NCBI RefSeq assembly: GCF_022271435.1
Contig: NZ_JAFIQY010000001.1
Span: forward strand, 1 to 64,000
Length of the DNA stretch: 64,000 bases
Source of the DNA: Streptomyces monomycini
Lineage (GTDB): Bacteria > Actinomycetota > Actinomycetes > Streptomycetales > Streptomycetaceae
Reading direction: 5' to 3'
A program made the translations under genes and the position numbers. Within the stretch, counting starts at the first letter, position 1, and every line of letters begins with the position of its first letter. The notes beneath the pieces are model-generated. The model saw only the letters and a program-made list of their open reading frames with translations, made no database searches and was not told the DNA's origin. Shown here one piece after another: positions 1 through 9,132 of the stretch.

Positions 1-1186
1 GGATCCCGCGCGGGCGCTCCGGCCGGGGGCGGGCGGCGGGCCGGGCCGGTGCGGTGCGGACGCTGGCCGGGCCGGGCCGCTCTGGTGGTGTGCGGGCCGG
101 GGCGGCGGGCAGGCACACCGTCACGCGCAGCCCGCCGGCGGGCCGGGGGGCCAGGGTGAGGGTGCCGTCGTGGGCCTGGGTGATGCTGTTGACGATGGCC
201 AGGCCCAGGCCGACACCGGCGTGGCCGGTGTGCAGGCGGTCGGTGCCGCGCTGGAACGGCTCGGTGAGGGTGGCGACCAGCGCCGCGGTGAGCTGCTCGC
301 CGGTGTTTTCGACGGTGAGCGCCACGGTGTCGGTGCGGGCGCTGGTGGTCACCCACACGGTGCCCGCGTGCGGCAGGTTGTGGCCGATCGCGTTGTGCAC
401 CAGGTTGGTGGTCAGCTGCAGCAGGAGGGCCGGTGAGCCGAGGGTGGTGCTCGTTTCGCCGCAGGTTTCGAGGGTGACGCCGTGCTGTTCTGCCAGGGGC
501 AGCAGCGTTTCGATGGCTTCTTCGGCCATCAGGGACAGGTCGACGGGCTCGGTGGTGAAGGAGCGCTGGTTGGCGCGGCTGAGCACCAGCAGTGCCTCAG
601 TGAGGTCGATGGCCCGGGTGTTGACCTGGCGCAGGCGCTCGAACAGGGCGCGGGTGTCGCCGTCGGGGTCGTCGCGGGCCACCTCGAGCAGCGCCTGGGT
701 GACCGCGAGGGGGGTGCGCAGTTCGTGGGAGGCGTTGGCCGCGAAGCGCTGCTGGGCGGCGACGTGGGCTTCGAGCCGGGCGAGCATGGTGTCGAAGGAG
801 TCGGCGAGTTCGCGGAACTCGTCGCGGCGGCCCGGCAGGCGGATCCGGTGGGAGAGCGGCCCGTTGGCCACCTTGCGGGTGACGTCGGTGATGCGGATCA
901 GCGGGGTGAGCATCCGGCCGGCCAGGATCCAACCGCCCACCAGGCCGAACACCAGCAAGAACGCCAGCACCAGGATGCCCGCCGGGACGAAGACGACGGG
1001 GCCGAAGTTGCTGGGGTCGAAGACACGCAGGAAGTCCGACGGGTCGGGGATGCTCAGGCTTCTGGAGCGTCCGCGCAGCAGGAAGACCCACACGGCGGCG
1101 AGCAGCAGGGCGCCCGCGATCACTAGGAAGGCGGCGTAGCTGAGGGTGAGCTTGAGGCGCACGCTGGGCCCCGGGCGCCTACCCAC
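1..1186 (-). CDS. Two-component sensor histidine kinase (3' end cut by window edge)
   Basis: Membrane sensor kinase, partner of the regulator that precedes it. The readable product is about 395 residues and still open at the left edge, although the trailing Pro/Arg-rich tail suggests the true end is close. It has an N-terminal membrane segment, a second membrane segment followed by a HAMP-like linker, the H-box NASHELRTPL, an N-box NLVHNAIGHN and a G-box GVGLGLAIV. Start GTG at 1186 overlaps the regulator stop by 8 bases, so the two are translationally coupled; an in-frame GTG at 1162 is an alternative. The extracellular loop is short, so the signal is unknown. Confidence 0.85.
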   Translation of the reverse strand, partial: MGRRPGPSVRLKLTLSYAAFLVIAGALLLAAVWVFLLRGRSRSLSIPDPSDFLRVFDPSNFGPVVFVPAGILVLAFLLVFGLVGGWILAGRMLTPLIRITDVTRKVANGPLSHRIRLPGRRDEFRELADSFDTMLARLEAHVAAQQRFAANASHELRTPLAVTQALLEVARDDPDGDTRALFERLRQVNTRAIDLTEALLVLSRANQRSFTTEPVDLSLMAEEAIETLLPLAEQHGVTLETCGETSTTLGSPALLLQLTTNLVHNAIGHNLPHAGTVWVTTSARTDTVALTVENTGEQLTAALVATLTEPFQRGTDRLHTGHAGVGLGLAIVNSITQAHDGTLTLAPRPAGGLRVTVCLPAAPARTPPERPGPASVRTAPARPAARPRPERPRGI

Positions 1187-1874
1187 GCTGCGCTGCCTGC
1201 CCCGTGGGGTCCGCTTCGGTCGCGATGCGGTACCCGACGCCGGGCACGGTGGCGATCAGCCAGGGCTCGCCGAGGCGTTTGCGCAGGGCCGAGACCGTGA
1301 TGCGTACGGCGTTGGTGAACGGGTCGGCGTTCTCGTCCCAGGCCCGCTCCAGCAGCTCTTCCGCGCTGACGACCCCGCCTTCGGCGGCGGCCAGGACCTC
1401 GAGCACGGCGAACTGCTTGCGGGTCAGCGCGATGTAGCGGCCCTCGCGGTGCACCTCGCGGCGAAAGGGGTCCACGCGCAGCCCGGCGAGCTCGCGCACC
1501 GGCGGCCTGCTGTAAGCGCGCCGGCGGTCCAGGGCGCGGAGCCGGAGCACGAGTTCGCGCATGGCGAAGGGTTTGGTGAGGTAGTCGTCGGCGCCGAGTT
1601 CGAACCCGCTGGCCTTGTCCTCGAGCCGGTCGGCCGCGGTCAGCATGAGGATCGGCATGCCGTCGCCGCGGGCGACGATGTGCCGGGCGATCTCGTCGCC
1701 GCTCGGGCCGGGGACGTCCCGGTCCAAGACGGCGACGGCGTAAGCGTTGACGCTCAGCAGCTGCAGGGCGCTGTCGCCGTCACCGGCGAGGTCGGCCGCG
1801 ATGGCTTCCAGGCGCAGCCCGTCGCGGATGGCTTCGGCCAGATAGGGCTCGTCCTCGACGACCAACACACGCAT
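1179..1874 (-). CDS. OmpR/PhoB-family response regulator
   Basis: DNA-binding response regulator of 231 residues. The receiver domain (about 1-115) starts VLVVEDEPYLAEA; the expected phospho-acceptor position reads AVLDRDVPG, and the conserved lysine lies in YLTKPFAMREL. The C-terminal winged helix (about 130-225) has the typical VRITVSALRKRLG recognition region and ends GVGYRIA. First gene of a two-gene operon with the kinase. Length and domain order are normal. Target genes cannot be read from the sequence; the 170 bp upstream may hold its own promoter. Confidence 0.93.
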   Translation of the reverse strand: MRVLVVEDEPYLAEAIRDGLRLEAIAADLAGDGDSALQLLSVNAYAVAVLDRDVPGPSGDEIARHIVARGDGMPILMLTAADRLEDKASGFELGADDYLTKPFAMRELVLRLRALDRRRAYSRPPVRELAGLRVDPFRREVHREGRYIALTRKQFAVLEVLAAAEGGVVSAEELLERAWDENADPFTNAVRITVSALRKRLGEPWLIATVPGVGYRIATEADPTGQAAQRG

Positions 1875-3170
1875 ACGCAGATCCTACGAGCCGACGTATA
1901 TCGCCGGTGTATCGAAAAGTGAATACGGGCCGGCGCCACCACGCCTTCTTGGGGGCATGAACGAACCTCACGTCCCCTCCCGGGCCCGGCCAGCGGGGTG
2001 CCCGCCGCCCTGACGATGGCCCCCGCCGTGCTCCTGTCGCCCGTTGCGCTGCTCCGGCGCCCCGGCCGCGCCCGCGAGCCGGCCCGCGGGCGGGCGCCGG
2101 GGGGGGTTCGCTTTCCTGGCGAGGCGCTTCCCGGGCTGCCCACCGCGGCCCGGGCTGCGTTCGGTGTGGCGCGCGCTGAGGCACGCACTGCGGCGCCACG
2201 GGCAGCTGACCGGCCTCCTGCGGGGAGACGGCGAACTGCCGGGGCAGCGGCGGCGGTTCGATGCGGGGCGCGGCGCGCCGGCCGCGGTCCTCCGGCTGGC
2301 GCTGGCGCGAGTCCGGTATGTGAGGGCGCCGCGCTGGAGGCGCGCCCGTTCACAGGCAAACCGGCTGCAACAGCGCGGTGCCCGCTTCAGTCGGCATCGC
2401 CGCTGCGCCCACCGGTGGCGGCATCTCGCGTACCGCCTGGGCGCCGGGAAGCCGTCGATGCCTCCGGAGGCCTGTGATGCGGTGCCCGCGCATTGACGGG
2501 GCCCGGGAGCCGGGTGGCTGCACAGGCGGCTGCAGGGTCGCAAAAGCGGGCCTTCACCGGACGCAAGAAGGAACTCGCCGCCTTCGAGGAGGCGTTGGGC
2601 GTGGGCGGCGGGGCGCTCTTCGTGCACGGCCCCGGCGGCGTTGTGGCAGGCCGATGCGGGCCGGGTCGGCCTGATGCAGGTCACCCGGCTGGGCGGGCTC
2701 GGCGGACGGACGCCGTCGCGCCGCCTCACAGCCCGGGCCGGAGCACCAGGGCACGGCCGGACAAGCTGCTGTGCTGGAGCAAAGCGATGGGCCTCCCCCC
2801 GGCCCGGGCCCGCACGCGAGGGGCCCACTGGTGTGGGCGGCACCTCGCCGTCACCACGACACTAGTTGACCGCCGGTGACAGCAACAACCCCGCGTGACA
2901 GCAGTCAGTCCAGTCAACACCCCCTGGCTGTCCCGCGCGTTGACGGCCACCGGCCCCGGCCACCAACCGACCCCGGCCCCGGCATGTCGACCGGCCGACA
3001 AGCAAGCTGCCGGGGGAACATCGACGGCCTTCCGGCTGCGAGCGGAAAAGCCCATCGACACAGTTGCCGGGCGCTTCCCCTGCCGTGTTGAACCCATGCC
3101 AATCCGTACGGCCGGTTCGCAGTCGATGTGAACAGCCGTCGGTGTCCGGGATGCCGCGGACCGTGGGACG
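1875..3170. other. 1.3 kb region without a convincing intact gene
   Basis: Very GC-rich stretch with all frames partly open. A 150-codon frame on + (2044-2496, TTG start, very basic product rich in Arg, high third-position GC) could be a real hypothetical gene but has no recognisable motif or ribosome site, so it is not called. A recognisable ATPase remnant lies at 2540-2650 and is listed separately. Confidence 0.4.
2544..2655 (+). pseudogene. Remnant of an AAA/NB-ARC-type ATPase or regulator
   Basis: Within an otherwise nonsensical frame the peptide FTGRKKELAAFEEAL is followed by ALFVHGPGGV, which is the typical start of an ATPase domain in large LuxR/AfsR-type regulators (F-x-GR-x-x-E-L followed by the Walker A beginning GPGGVGK). 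The frame leaves the family exactly at the Walker A glycines. Only about 35 residues are recognisable, so this is a decayed fragment and not an expressed gene. Confidence 0.55.
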
Positions 3171-4313
3171 TCAGTCGGTGTCAGTCGCAGCCAGCACGGC
3201 CAACTGCCGATGTCCTGGTGCGAGGGCGGCCAGACCGATGTCCCAGGCCACTTGCTCGAACCACTTCGTATCGGCATCGAAGACGTGCCAGGTGCAGTTC
3301 CGTACACGTGCTTGGACTTCGCTGGCTGTAGCACATGCCGGGCTTCCGGCCAGTGCGGCCAGGGACTGCCAGGCCGCCAGGCGGCCATAGGCTCCGTAGG
3401 ACCCGGAGTTGTATGCCCCTCCCGTGGATGCTGCGGCGAAGAGCACTCGCCATGCCTGGACCGGTGAACGGACAGCGACCGACAGAGCGGTCTTCTTCCC
3501 TGCGCCGTGCAGACACTCCAGCCCCAGTCCCAAGAGCGTGTTCGGGACCGATCCGGCGTCCAGTGGCTCTGCGAGGTCGAAGATCCGCGCCTCGATGCGT
3601 CCGTTGGACTCATCGGCCCAGTTCGCCACGGCCTTGGCCATCGCTGTGGCAGTGGCCTGTGTTGTCGTCTCCCCCACCGACGGGACACGCGCGTTGGCGC
3701 TCACCACCAGGTCGCGGCTCTCCGACGGTCCGTACGGCATTGAGTGGCTACTGCCGCGGGTACCGTAGCTCGGCAAATCCGCCAATCCCTCCACGTCGGA
3801 CAGCGTCAGTGGCAGCCAACCCAGAGGGTGATGCCTCCAATGCGGCGACGTCGCCCACCCCGCAATCCCCGGCGCCTCCTCGACGACGACGCCCCGGAGC
3901 ACCAGTTCGTGGACCAGGCAGGCCCGAAGCTCCTCCGAGGCGTGACCGGTGAACGCCACGGTCAAATCCCTTGCCTTGTGGTTGGAGGCCAGCAACGAGG
4001 CTGTGTAGCGATCCAGCTTTCTGCCGGTGACCTCAGCCGAGGAGACCAACCGCAACGCCTGGGCGGCGCTCTCGGGACCGGCGGTCGTGGCCAGCAGCCG
4101 CAGCAGATGGTCGAAGACGCTTGAGTACTGCCACATCTGTCCCTCTGAGCCGTACGTCCTGGCGAGAGCGATGCCGAGGTCCGCAGGAAAGGCAGCGTCC
4201 CCCTGCGCGAACCGGTCGTCGACCGCCGCCCACACGCCGGTGACGTCCTCCAGGCTCGGCAGTTCCGTCACGATCTTCTGTATCTGCTCAGTCACGGCCC
4301 TCAGCCTACGCAT
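3171..4313 (-). CDS. Conserved hypothetical protein (possibly DUF6183-like)
   Basis: A soluble protein of 380 residues with no signal peptide or membrane segment. It opens MRRLRAVTEQIQKIV and shows a long alanine-rich helical middle part and a C-terminal segment rich in Trp, Gly and Ser (GAYNSGSYGAYGRL). The composition is typical of streptomycete DUF proteins of unknown function; DUF6183 is the name that comes to mind but was not checked. The frame is open back to 4424, but upstream codons lack coding character, so the ATG at 4313 (or the GTG at 4295) is preferred. It stands alone, with no operon partner. Confidence 0.7.
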   Translation of the reverse strand: MRRLRAVTEQIQKIVTELPSLEDVTGVWAAVDDRFAQGDAAFPADLGIALARTYGSEGQMWQYSSVFDHLLRLLATTAGPESAAQALRLVSSAEVTGRKLDRYTASLLASNHKARDLTVAFTGHASEELRACLVHELVLRGVVVEEAPGIAGWATSPHWRHHPLGWLPLTLSDVEGLADLPSYGTRGSSHSMPYGPSESRDLVVSANARVPSVGETTTQATATAMAKAVANWADESNGRIEARIFDLAEPLDAGSVPNTLLGLGLECLHGAGKKTALSVAVRSPVQAWRVLFAAASTGGAYNSGSYGAYGRLAAWQSLAALAGSPACATASEVQARVRNCTWHVFDADTKWFEQVAWDIGLAALAPGHRQLAVLAATDTD

Positions 4314-4424
4314 CCGACAGCCCTGTCCGGACTGGCTGGCCAGCTTGTTGAGCTTGAAGACAAGTAGGGCAAATAGGGCATGCGGCTCGGGTCGGTGGAG
4401 TTTCGAGCGTGAGCGAGCAGGCAA

Positions 4425-4957
4425 TCATGGTTCACGGCCCAGCGACCGGTCGGGCAGGTCGTCGATGTCGAGCTCAACGCGAGCATGGCGACAGGCCCGC
4501 AGGATCGCGCGCAGCGCGCTGGCCGTTTTCGGCGTGAGCTCGACCGCAAAGGCCACCAGACGCCCCGGGGGGGCGCCGGCCGCCCCCCCCCGAGCAATCC
4601 GCCGAGTCAGGCGCCGGTGGGCACCCCGACGGATTCGGCGGTGCGCACCTCGCCTTCGGTGAACACGGCGTACCCATCGACCTCCAGAAAGTGCCCGACG
4701 TCCGTGCGGGCCAGGCGATGCAGTAGCCGCTCGCCTGGTGCCCACGGTTCGCTCCGACTGGTTTCGGCGATCCAGGCGCCGCGTTCGGTGGCCCACACGG
4801 GCGGTTTCCCATCTGAGACGTGCTGTCGACCAGTTCCTGGCCCTCCTCGGCTTTGTGCAGGGAACTTACCCAACACCTGGTGTACTGATCCTGACGGGCA
4901 CCGGTCCACACCCGTGCTGGCGCGCTGACCGGCTGACTCATCGACCCGTAACCGCAC
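4425..4957 (-). pseudogene. Frameshifted hypothetical gene
   Basis: Three overlapping minus frames each carry one plausible part of a single protein: an N-terminal part MSQPVSAPARVWTG (about 4930), a middle part GAWIAETSRSEPWAPG with HFLEVDGYAVFTEG (4610-4800), and a C-terminal part LVAFAVELTPKTASALRAIL ending near 4425. The switch from middle to end coincides with a run of nine C and a run of seven G at 4560-4595. This looks like one gene of about 150 codons broken by at least two frameshifts, or by sequencing error in the homopolymers. The family was not recognised. Confidence 0.5.
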
Positions 4958-4982
4958 CGAGCGACATTGAAAGGATTATGCG

Positions 4983-5270
4983 TTGACAGACCGGCCCAAG
5001 CATCTGTGGCCCGCGTTCGCAACAGGAATGGCTTTACTGGTCCTTACCGTTCTTGTGCGCGCTGTGTGCTGGGTACTCGCCTCTGACCACATGCAGAGCG
5101 GGAATCATGACCGCGATACCAACACGCCTGGCGAAGCTATAGGCACCAGCCTGCAGCACAAGGCCTGGAGCGTGTACCAGGGAACGGCAACGGCTGCCTT
5201 GGTCATCGTCGGCGCTACTGTTTTGTGGGCCGCGATCATAGTGTGGATCAATCGCCGGGCCCGCCAGTAG
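4983..5270 (+). CDS. Small two-helix membrane protein
   Basis: 95 residues with a membrane segment at about 10-33 (AFATGMALLVLTVLVRAVCW), a polar loop of about 35 residues and a second segment near the C-terminus (ATAALVIVGATVLWAAIIVW) that ends in Arg-rich residues, giving an N-in, C-in topology. The start is TTG at 4983, chosen because GAAAGGA lies 8 bases upstream; the nearby ATG at 4978 is followed by an immediate stop. No family was recognised and the gene has no clear operon partner. Confidence 0.65.
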   Translation: MTDRPKHLWPAFATGMALLVLTVLVRAVCWVLASDHMQSGNHDRDTNTPGEAIGTSLQHKAWSVYQGTATAALVIVGATVLWAAIIVWINRRARQ

Positions 5271-5387
5271 TTTCCTATCCTTCGACCGCCCGTTAGTTCG
5301 ATGTCGGGCTTGACGGCGGCCCCGCCGCCTGCCTACCACCCGCGCCGGAGGGGTCGGGCCACGAGCGGCTCCTCGATCCATACCCGT

Positions 5388-5500
5388 TCACAGCTTGATG
5401 CCGACGCCGAACAGGCCGAATACGAACAGGCCGAATACGAGCAGGCCGGCAACAACAACCAGATCGAGAAAGGCACCACCCACCACGCTGCCATCGTCAC
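5388..5500 (-). other. Possible end of a small hydrophobic protein, with 15-bp tandem repeat
   Basis: One minus frame ends in a strikingly membrane-like tail: LVVVAGLLVFGLFVFGLF then GVGIKL and stop at 5388. The tail is built from a 15-bp direct repeat (gaacaggccgaatac on +, 5410-5439). No good start codon precedes it in that frame apart from two GTG codons at about 5485, giving only about 32 residues. Either a very small membrane peptide or the end of a decayed gene. Confidence 0.3.
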
Positions 5501-5719
5501 CTGCGTCATGCTGGACGCGAGAACACGTGCGCCCCGCACAGTGACCCGCATCGCAACGTCAGTCTCGACAGACCCCTGCCCCGTACGGAAATGGCCGAAG
5601 GCCAGCAGAAGGTCCGCGTCGTCCACCCGCACTCGGATTGCTGGTGAGCCCGTGGCCGAGCCCCCCCCGTACAGGCCCCTGAGCAGCCACAGCGTCAACC
5701 GGTGCGCTGGCGTACCGCG

Positions 5720-6088
5720 ATGTTGTCCGTACTACCGCTGACCGCCGCAGCCGTCGCCGACTCCATCGCGACGCCGAGCGTGTCCACACAGCATGTCCAT
5801 CATCAGTCCGCCGCCTGCCGGTACATCGCCATGCCGTGGACCCGTTTCGCTCTGGCCTACGGCAGTCTGGGCGCCGCCGTACTGGCGGTGACCGCGTACA
5901 TCGTGGTCCTCCGCGAGGCCAACCGCCGCCGGTTGACACCGAACACGCAGCGGCGCGGCAACCTGCCCACCCTGTCTTTCATCATCGCCAGCCTGCTGGT
6001 CGTCCTGGCGGCAGCCGCCACGGCCATGACGCATGCGGATGCCGCTGAGACGGCAGCCAACCTCGGCACGCCCATGTGCGAGGGCTGA
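5720..6088 (+). CDS. Small membrane protein of unknown function
   Basis: About 122 residues from ATG 5720; GTG 5702 is a possible earlier start and a stop at 5681 excludes anything further upstream. Three hydrophobic segments are visible: an N-terminal one (MLSVLPLTAAAVADS), one at about residues 45-65 (FALAYGSLGAAVLAVTAYIV) and one near the C-terminus (LSFIIASLLVVLAAAATAM). A short Cys-containing tail follows. No recognised family. An eight-C run at 5660 lies just upstream, so a frameshifted longer gene cannot be excluded. Confidence 0.6.
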   Translation: MLSVLPLTAAAVADSIATPSVSTQHVHHQSAACRYIAMPWTRFALAYGSLGAAVLAVTAYIVVLREANRRRLTPNTQRRGNLPTLSFIIASLLVVLAAAATAMTHADAAETAANLGTPMCEG

Positions 6089-6222
6089 CCGGCAGTCGGT
6101 GTGCCATGCCGGGCAGCCTGGCGGGGGACGTAAGCCTTCGCTGGCTGCACCGGCGGCAACGGGTCTCCTTTGTGCTGTGCGTCTTCGCAGGTGCCTTCGC
6201 TGTCGCAGCCAGAGCCGGTGCC

Positions 6223-6588
6223 TCAGCTGACCGCGCAGCCCTGATGACCCGTACTGACGCCATCCATTCTGCTGCCCCACGCCCAGTCGGCGGACCGGTC
6301 GTCGACCCAGATCTTCCGGGCGTAGCACCTGCCGCCGGGCCCGTGGTCGATCGCGTACACGATGACGCTCGATGTGGCTTTGAACGACCGAGCCCGGCCA
6401 TGGAGCCGATCCGGTACCTCCGCGTAGCCCGATGGGCGGTAGCACCAGGACGTACCTCGGTACCCGGGCTCCGCGTAGAAGCACACCTTGCCGTCCCCTT
6501 GGATCGGTGTCGACGGTGCTGCAACCGCAATCGGCGTGGACAGGGCCAGAATCGCGACGAAGGCTGCTGCAGTGACGGAATGACGCAT
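6223..6588 (-). CDS. Secreted peptidase inhibitor I36-family protein
   Basis: 121 residues. A Sec signal peptide (MRHSVTAAAFVAILALSTPI then AVAAPS) is followed by a Cys- and Tyr-rich beta-type domain with VCFYAEPGYRGTSWCYRPSG, the hallmark arrangement of the I36/SMI-like inhibitors of streptomycetes, and two further Cys near the C-terminus. The family contains secreted inhibitors of metalloproteases, but most members are uncharacterised, so protease inhibition here is inference. Single gene, exported product. Confidence 0.82.
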   Translation of the reverse strand: MRHSVTAAAFVAILALSTPIAVAAPSTPIQGDGKVCFYAEPGYRGTSWCYRPSGYAEVPDRLHGRARSFKATSSVIVYAIDHGPGGRCYARKIWVDDRSADWAWGSRMDGVSTGHQGCAVS

Positions 6589-6885
6589 GCACGTGCTCCA
6601 GGGTGGTCGATACGACCACGCCAGGATTGCAAAAGCTGCCGCTCAAGAACGCCTGCAACACTCGTAGAACGCATATCGCAACGTTCTTGACCTCGTTTTC
6701 GCGGGAGGGGCCGCATCCGCACCCATTCCTGCTGCTTGGTCGCGGGGGTTCGGTCCCTCCCCCTCGGCAGTACCGCCGCAGGCTCCGGCTGCCGAGGACC
6801 GGTGACTTCCGCATCCCAAGGTGACGTGCCGGCTGCCCGGGCGACGACCATTCCCCTCGCAGCCGCGCATTCGGCGTCTGCTGGC

Positions 6886-7140
6886 ATGTTCGGGCGGGGC
6901 GTGAAACTCCGTACTGAAGCGTGGTGGAGAAAGCTTCTCCTGCTTCCGATATCCATTCTGCGCCGCGTCGGCAGGCGTCTGGGCGTGCTGGTCCTGGCGC
7001 TGACGGCCACGTGCGGGCTGATGGCCAGCACCGCGGCACCCGCCCAGACGGACACCACCGAGCGCTGGACCGTCATCGGCCGGCACATCGGTGATGACGA
7101 CGAGCCCGACGGCACACTCAGACTCGGCACAACGCCTTGA
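6886..7140 (+). CDS. Possible small secreted protein
   Basis: 84 codons from ATG 6886. Basic N-terminal region, then a hydrophobic stretch (LGVLVLALTATCGLMAS) and AAPAQT, which reads like a signal peptide with cleavage site, followed by a short acidic polar tail (GDDDEPDG). The start is uncertain because the frame stays open upstream to 6736. Its 3' end overlaps a transposase-like remnant on the other strand. Could be spurious. Confidence 0.35.
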   Translation: MFGRGVKLRTEAWWRKLLLLPISILRRVGRRLGVLVLALTATCGLMASTAAPAQTDTTERWTVIGRHIGDDDEPDGTLRLGTTP

Positions 7141-7233
7141 CCGGACTGACGCGCATCAGCACAGCGACTGCGACAAGGGCTGCGAGCTGTTCGTGCTGGC
7201 GATCGAAGCGGTGGCCGTAGACTTGCCTGAATT
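7118..7233 (-). pseudogene. Transposase C-terminal remnant
   Basis: The minus frame ending with TGA at 7118 reads FRQVYGHRFDRQHEQLAALV then VAVAVLMRVSPVKALCRV, resembling the C-terminal helical end of DDE transposases common in actinomycetes. Nothing recognisable precedes it, so it is a trailing fragment of an otherwise lost insertion sequence. Confidence 0.35.
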
Positions 7234-7428
7234 GTGGCGTTGTGGCGATGGCTGGAATGGTGATGGCTTCAGGTTGGAGGGGCGGCTCGGGAGCGCTGCC
7301 GAGGGTGCCTTCGGGGGCAGCCCCCCAGGTGCCGCGCCTCTGACGGGCCGGTGCACAATCAGGCGATCAGGCGACCAGGCGGTTGAGTGGTCGCGTCATC
7401 GGAATGTGAACGAGTGCGGGAGTGCGGT

Positions 7429-8553
7429 GTGAGCGGGGCTGGGGGGCAGGACGGGTCGTCCGTGTCTGACGAGGAGTGGGAACGGTTTCTACGGGAATCG
7501 GTGACGGGTGCGGCCGGGGCTCCCGTGGAGCCGTCGGCGCGCGCCCGTGAAGTGCAGCGGCGGCTGCGGGAGCGCCCCGGGCAGCCAGCGGGCTGGCGTA
7601 CGTACTCGCCGGCCCGGCCCCGGCGCAGAACAGGCTGGTACGTGGCCGGGCTGGTGGCGGCCGTGGCTCTCTTGGTCGTGGGGCTCTTTCCGCAGCAGGT
7701 CGTAGGTTGGTTCGGCGACGACGACGGCGGGCAGGGCGGGACGCCGTTGGCTGCCGAGTCTCAAAGCCCGCGGGAGGCGCCCGGCGCCGAGCCTGCTCTG
7801 CGTCCCACCCTCGCCGAGCCATTCCGGGGCTCGCCCGCCGCCCACTGGGCCGATGGAGCGGCGGGAATCACGGTGCCACCGGCCAAGGCAACCGGCTGGA
7901 TGAACGCCGCCCAGGTCGAGGGGGCGCTGCGGCAGAGCCGGGACTTCCTGGTGGCTGCGGGGCTCGATGCCCGTGTGCTGCGCGGTGAGCGGCCCACGAA
8001 GGCGATCGCGCTGCTGAATCCGCACCAGGACGACGTCCAGAAGTATCTCCGTACCGCCCTGTCCTCGTCCGCGCCCACCGGCGCGACCGACCCACTGCTG
8101 TTGTTCAGCCGCTTCAGGCCGGAGCAGACCCGGCTGGTCGGCGACCAGGTCAAGACGCGCGGCCGGCTCACGTACCGGGAAGGGGACCTGGGGGCGGTCG
8201 AGGTGACTGCGGACGTCACCTTCGTCTACCCGGTCGCCTCAGCAGGCGACAGCGGGCCGGACGCCGAGGTCGTCCGTACGATCGTACGGCGCAAGATCGT
8301 GATGAGCTGGGACGACCCGTCCAAGGTCGACACCGAGCCAGGCACGATGACCCTCGTCTCGTACGCGCTCGACATGACCAACGGCGGCTGTTCCGCACCG
8401 ACCGGCTACTTCGCGCCGCCCTTCGGTTCGGCCGACAAGCAGCGCGCTGATCAGGCTCACCGGGTCGACCCGTACGACCGCAGCAAGCCGATCGACACGG
8501 GCAACGGTACGACGGCCACGGGCGCCGACTGCGCGACCGCCACCCGCTCCTGA
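7429..8553 (+). CDS. SCO2583/SCO2584-type single-pass membrane protein
   Basis: 374 residues. The N-terminal motif SDEEWERFLRESV followed by PSARAREVQRRLRE is the signature of the streptomycete SCO2583/SCO2584 N-terminal domain. One membrane helix follows (YVAGLVAAVALLVVGLF, about residues 70-86), then a Pro/Glu/Ser linker and an extracytoplasmic domain of about 230 residues with alpha/beta character. GTG 7429 was chosen because GGGAG lies 6 bases upstream; GTG 7462 is an alternative. The family is widespread in streptomycetes with no established biochemical role. It faces the interrupted MerR gene across a hairpin. Confidence 0.8.
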   Translation: MSGAGGQDGSSVSDEEWERFLRESVTGAAGAPVEPSARAREVQRRLRERPGQPAGWRTYSPARPRRRTGWYVAGLVAAVALLVVGLFPQQVVGWFGDDDGGQGGTPLAAESQSPREAPGAEPALRPTLAEPFRGSPAAHWADGAAGITVPPAKATGWMNAAQVEGALRQSRDFLVAAGLDARVLRGERPTKAIALLNPHQDDVQKYLRTALSSSAPTGATDPLLLFSRFRPEQTRLVGDQVKTRGRLTYREGDLGAVEVTADVTFVYPVASAGDSGPDAEVVRTIVRRKIVMSWDDPSKVDTEPGTMTLVSYALDMTNGGCSAPTGYFAPPFGSADKQRADQAHRVDPYDRSKPIDTGNGTTATGADCATATRS

Positions 8554-8603
8554 AGCCTGCCGCGACACGGCGCGCCCGAGCCGTCGCCGGCCTCACCGTC
8601 TCA

Positions 8604-8642
8604 GGCGGGGGCACTGCGGTCTCCGCTCAGCAGGCCCCCGCC
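8604..8642. terminator. Hairpin terminator between convergent genes
   Basis: Arms ggcgggggc (8604-8612) and gcccccgcc (8634-8642), 9 bp perfect, loop 21 nt, placed between the converging 3' ends at 8553 (+) and 8648 (-). No T-tract, which is common for streptomycete terminators. Confidence 0.6.
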
Positions 8643-8647
8643 CGCCG

Positions 8648-8916
8648 TTACCGTTCATGTGGGGAATACTGCGCCGCGGTGTCTTCCTGACGAATTCCGG
8701 CCGCACCCGGCATGGGAGCTACACGCTCAAGCTTGGTCCAGCCGGTCCAGCCCCGTTTCTTGAGCAGCTCGATCAGTTTCCGGGCCGGCGGCACGGCGTC
8801 GAACGCCAGGTTGTCCATCAGCTTGGCGAACGCTGGTTCGACGTTGATGTCGTCGACATAGCGTTCGCCCTGTTCGTCGGCCATCTGTGTGATGTAGGCG
8901 GTCAGTTTGTCGGCCA
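8648..8916 (-). pseudogene. 3' part of MerR-family regulator interrupted by the insertion sequence
   Basis: This segment encodes LADKLTAYITQMADEQGERY, then FAKLMDNLAFDAVPPA and the typical C-terminal ending ELLKKRGWTGWTKLERV of TipA-like MerR regulators. It has no start of its own. Joined to 11133-11697 without the element and one GAAC copy, the length is 834 bp (278 codons including stop) and the junction reads DPALSELADKL, in frame. It encodes the effector domain now separated from the DNA-binding domain. Confidence 0.88.
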
Positions 8917-8920
8917 GTTC

Positions 8921-8974
8921 CGGATTCTGGCACAGATCTTGGGGAGCCGTCGCGGAGTGTCACCTCGATGTTCG
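8921..8974 (+). repeat. Left terminal inverted repeat of the insertion sequence
   Basis: Begins CGGATTCTGGCACAGATCTT. It matches the reverse complement of 11079-11132 with 5 mismatches in 54 bases. Confidence 0.9.
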
Positions 8975-9132
8975 AGGAGGTGCTTCCTGGACATCAGGCG
9001 AGCGGGTCGGCCGTCCAAGGGGCGAAGTGCTGAGCTGGACGCTGCCGCCACTCATCGAGCAGTCAAACAAGTCGGCCGAGGCCAGTTCGGCCACGCCCAC
9101 CCGACCATGCTCCAAACCGGTCGCTCGCTCCG

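Noticed and set aside
54..1139. 361-codon frame on plus
   Set aside because: Antisense of the histidine kinase, which has H-, N- and G-boxes on minus.
2044..2496. 150-codon ORF on plus
   Set aside because: High GC3 but very basic, no ribosome site, no motif and competing open frames; kept only as a note.
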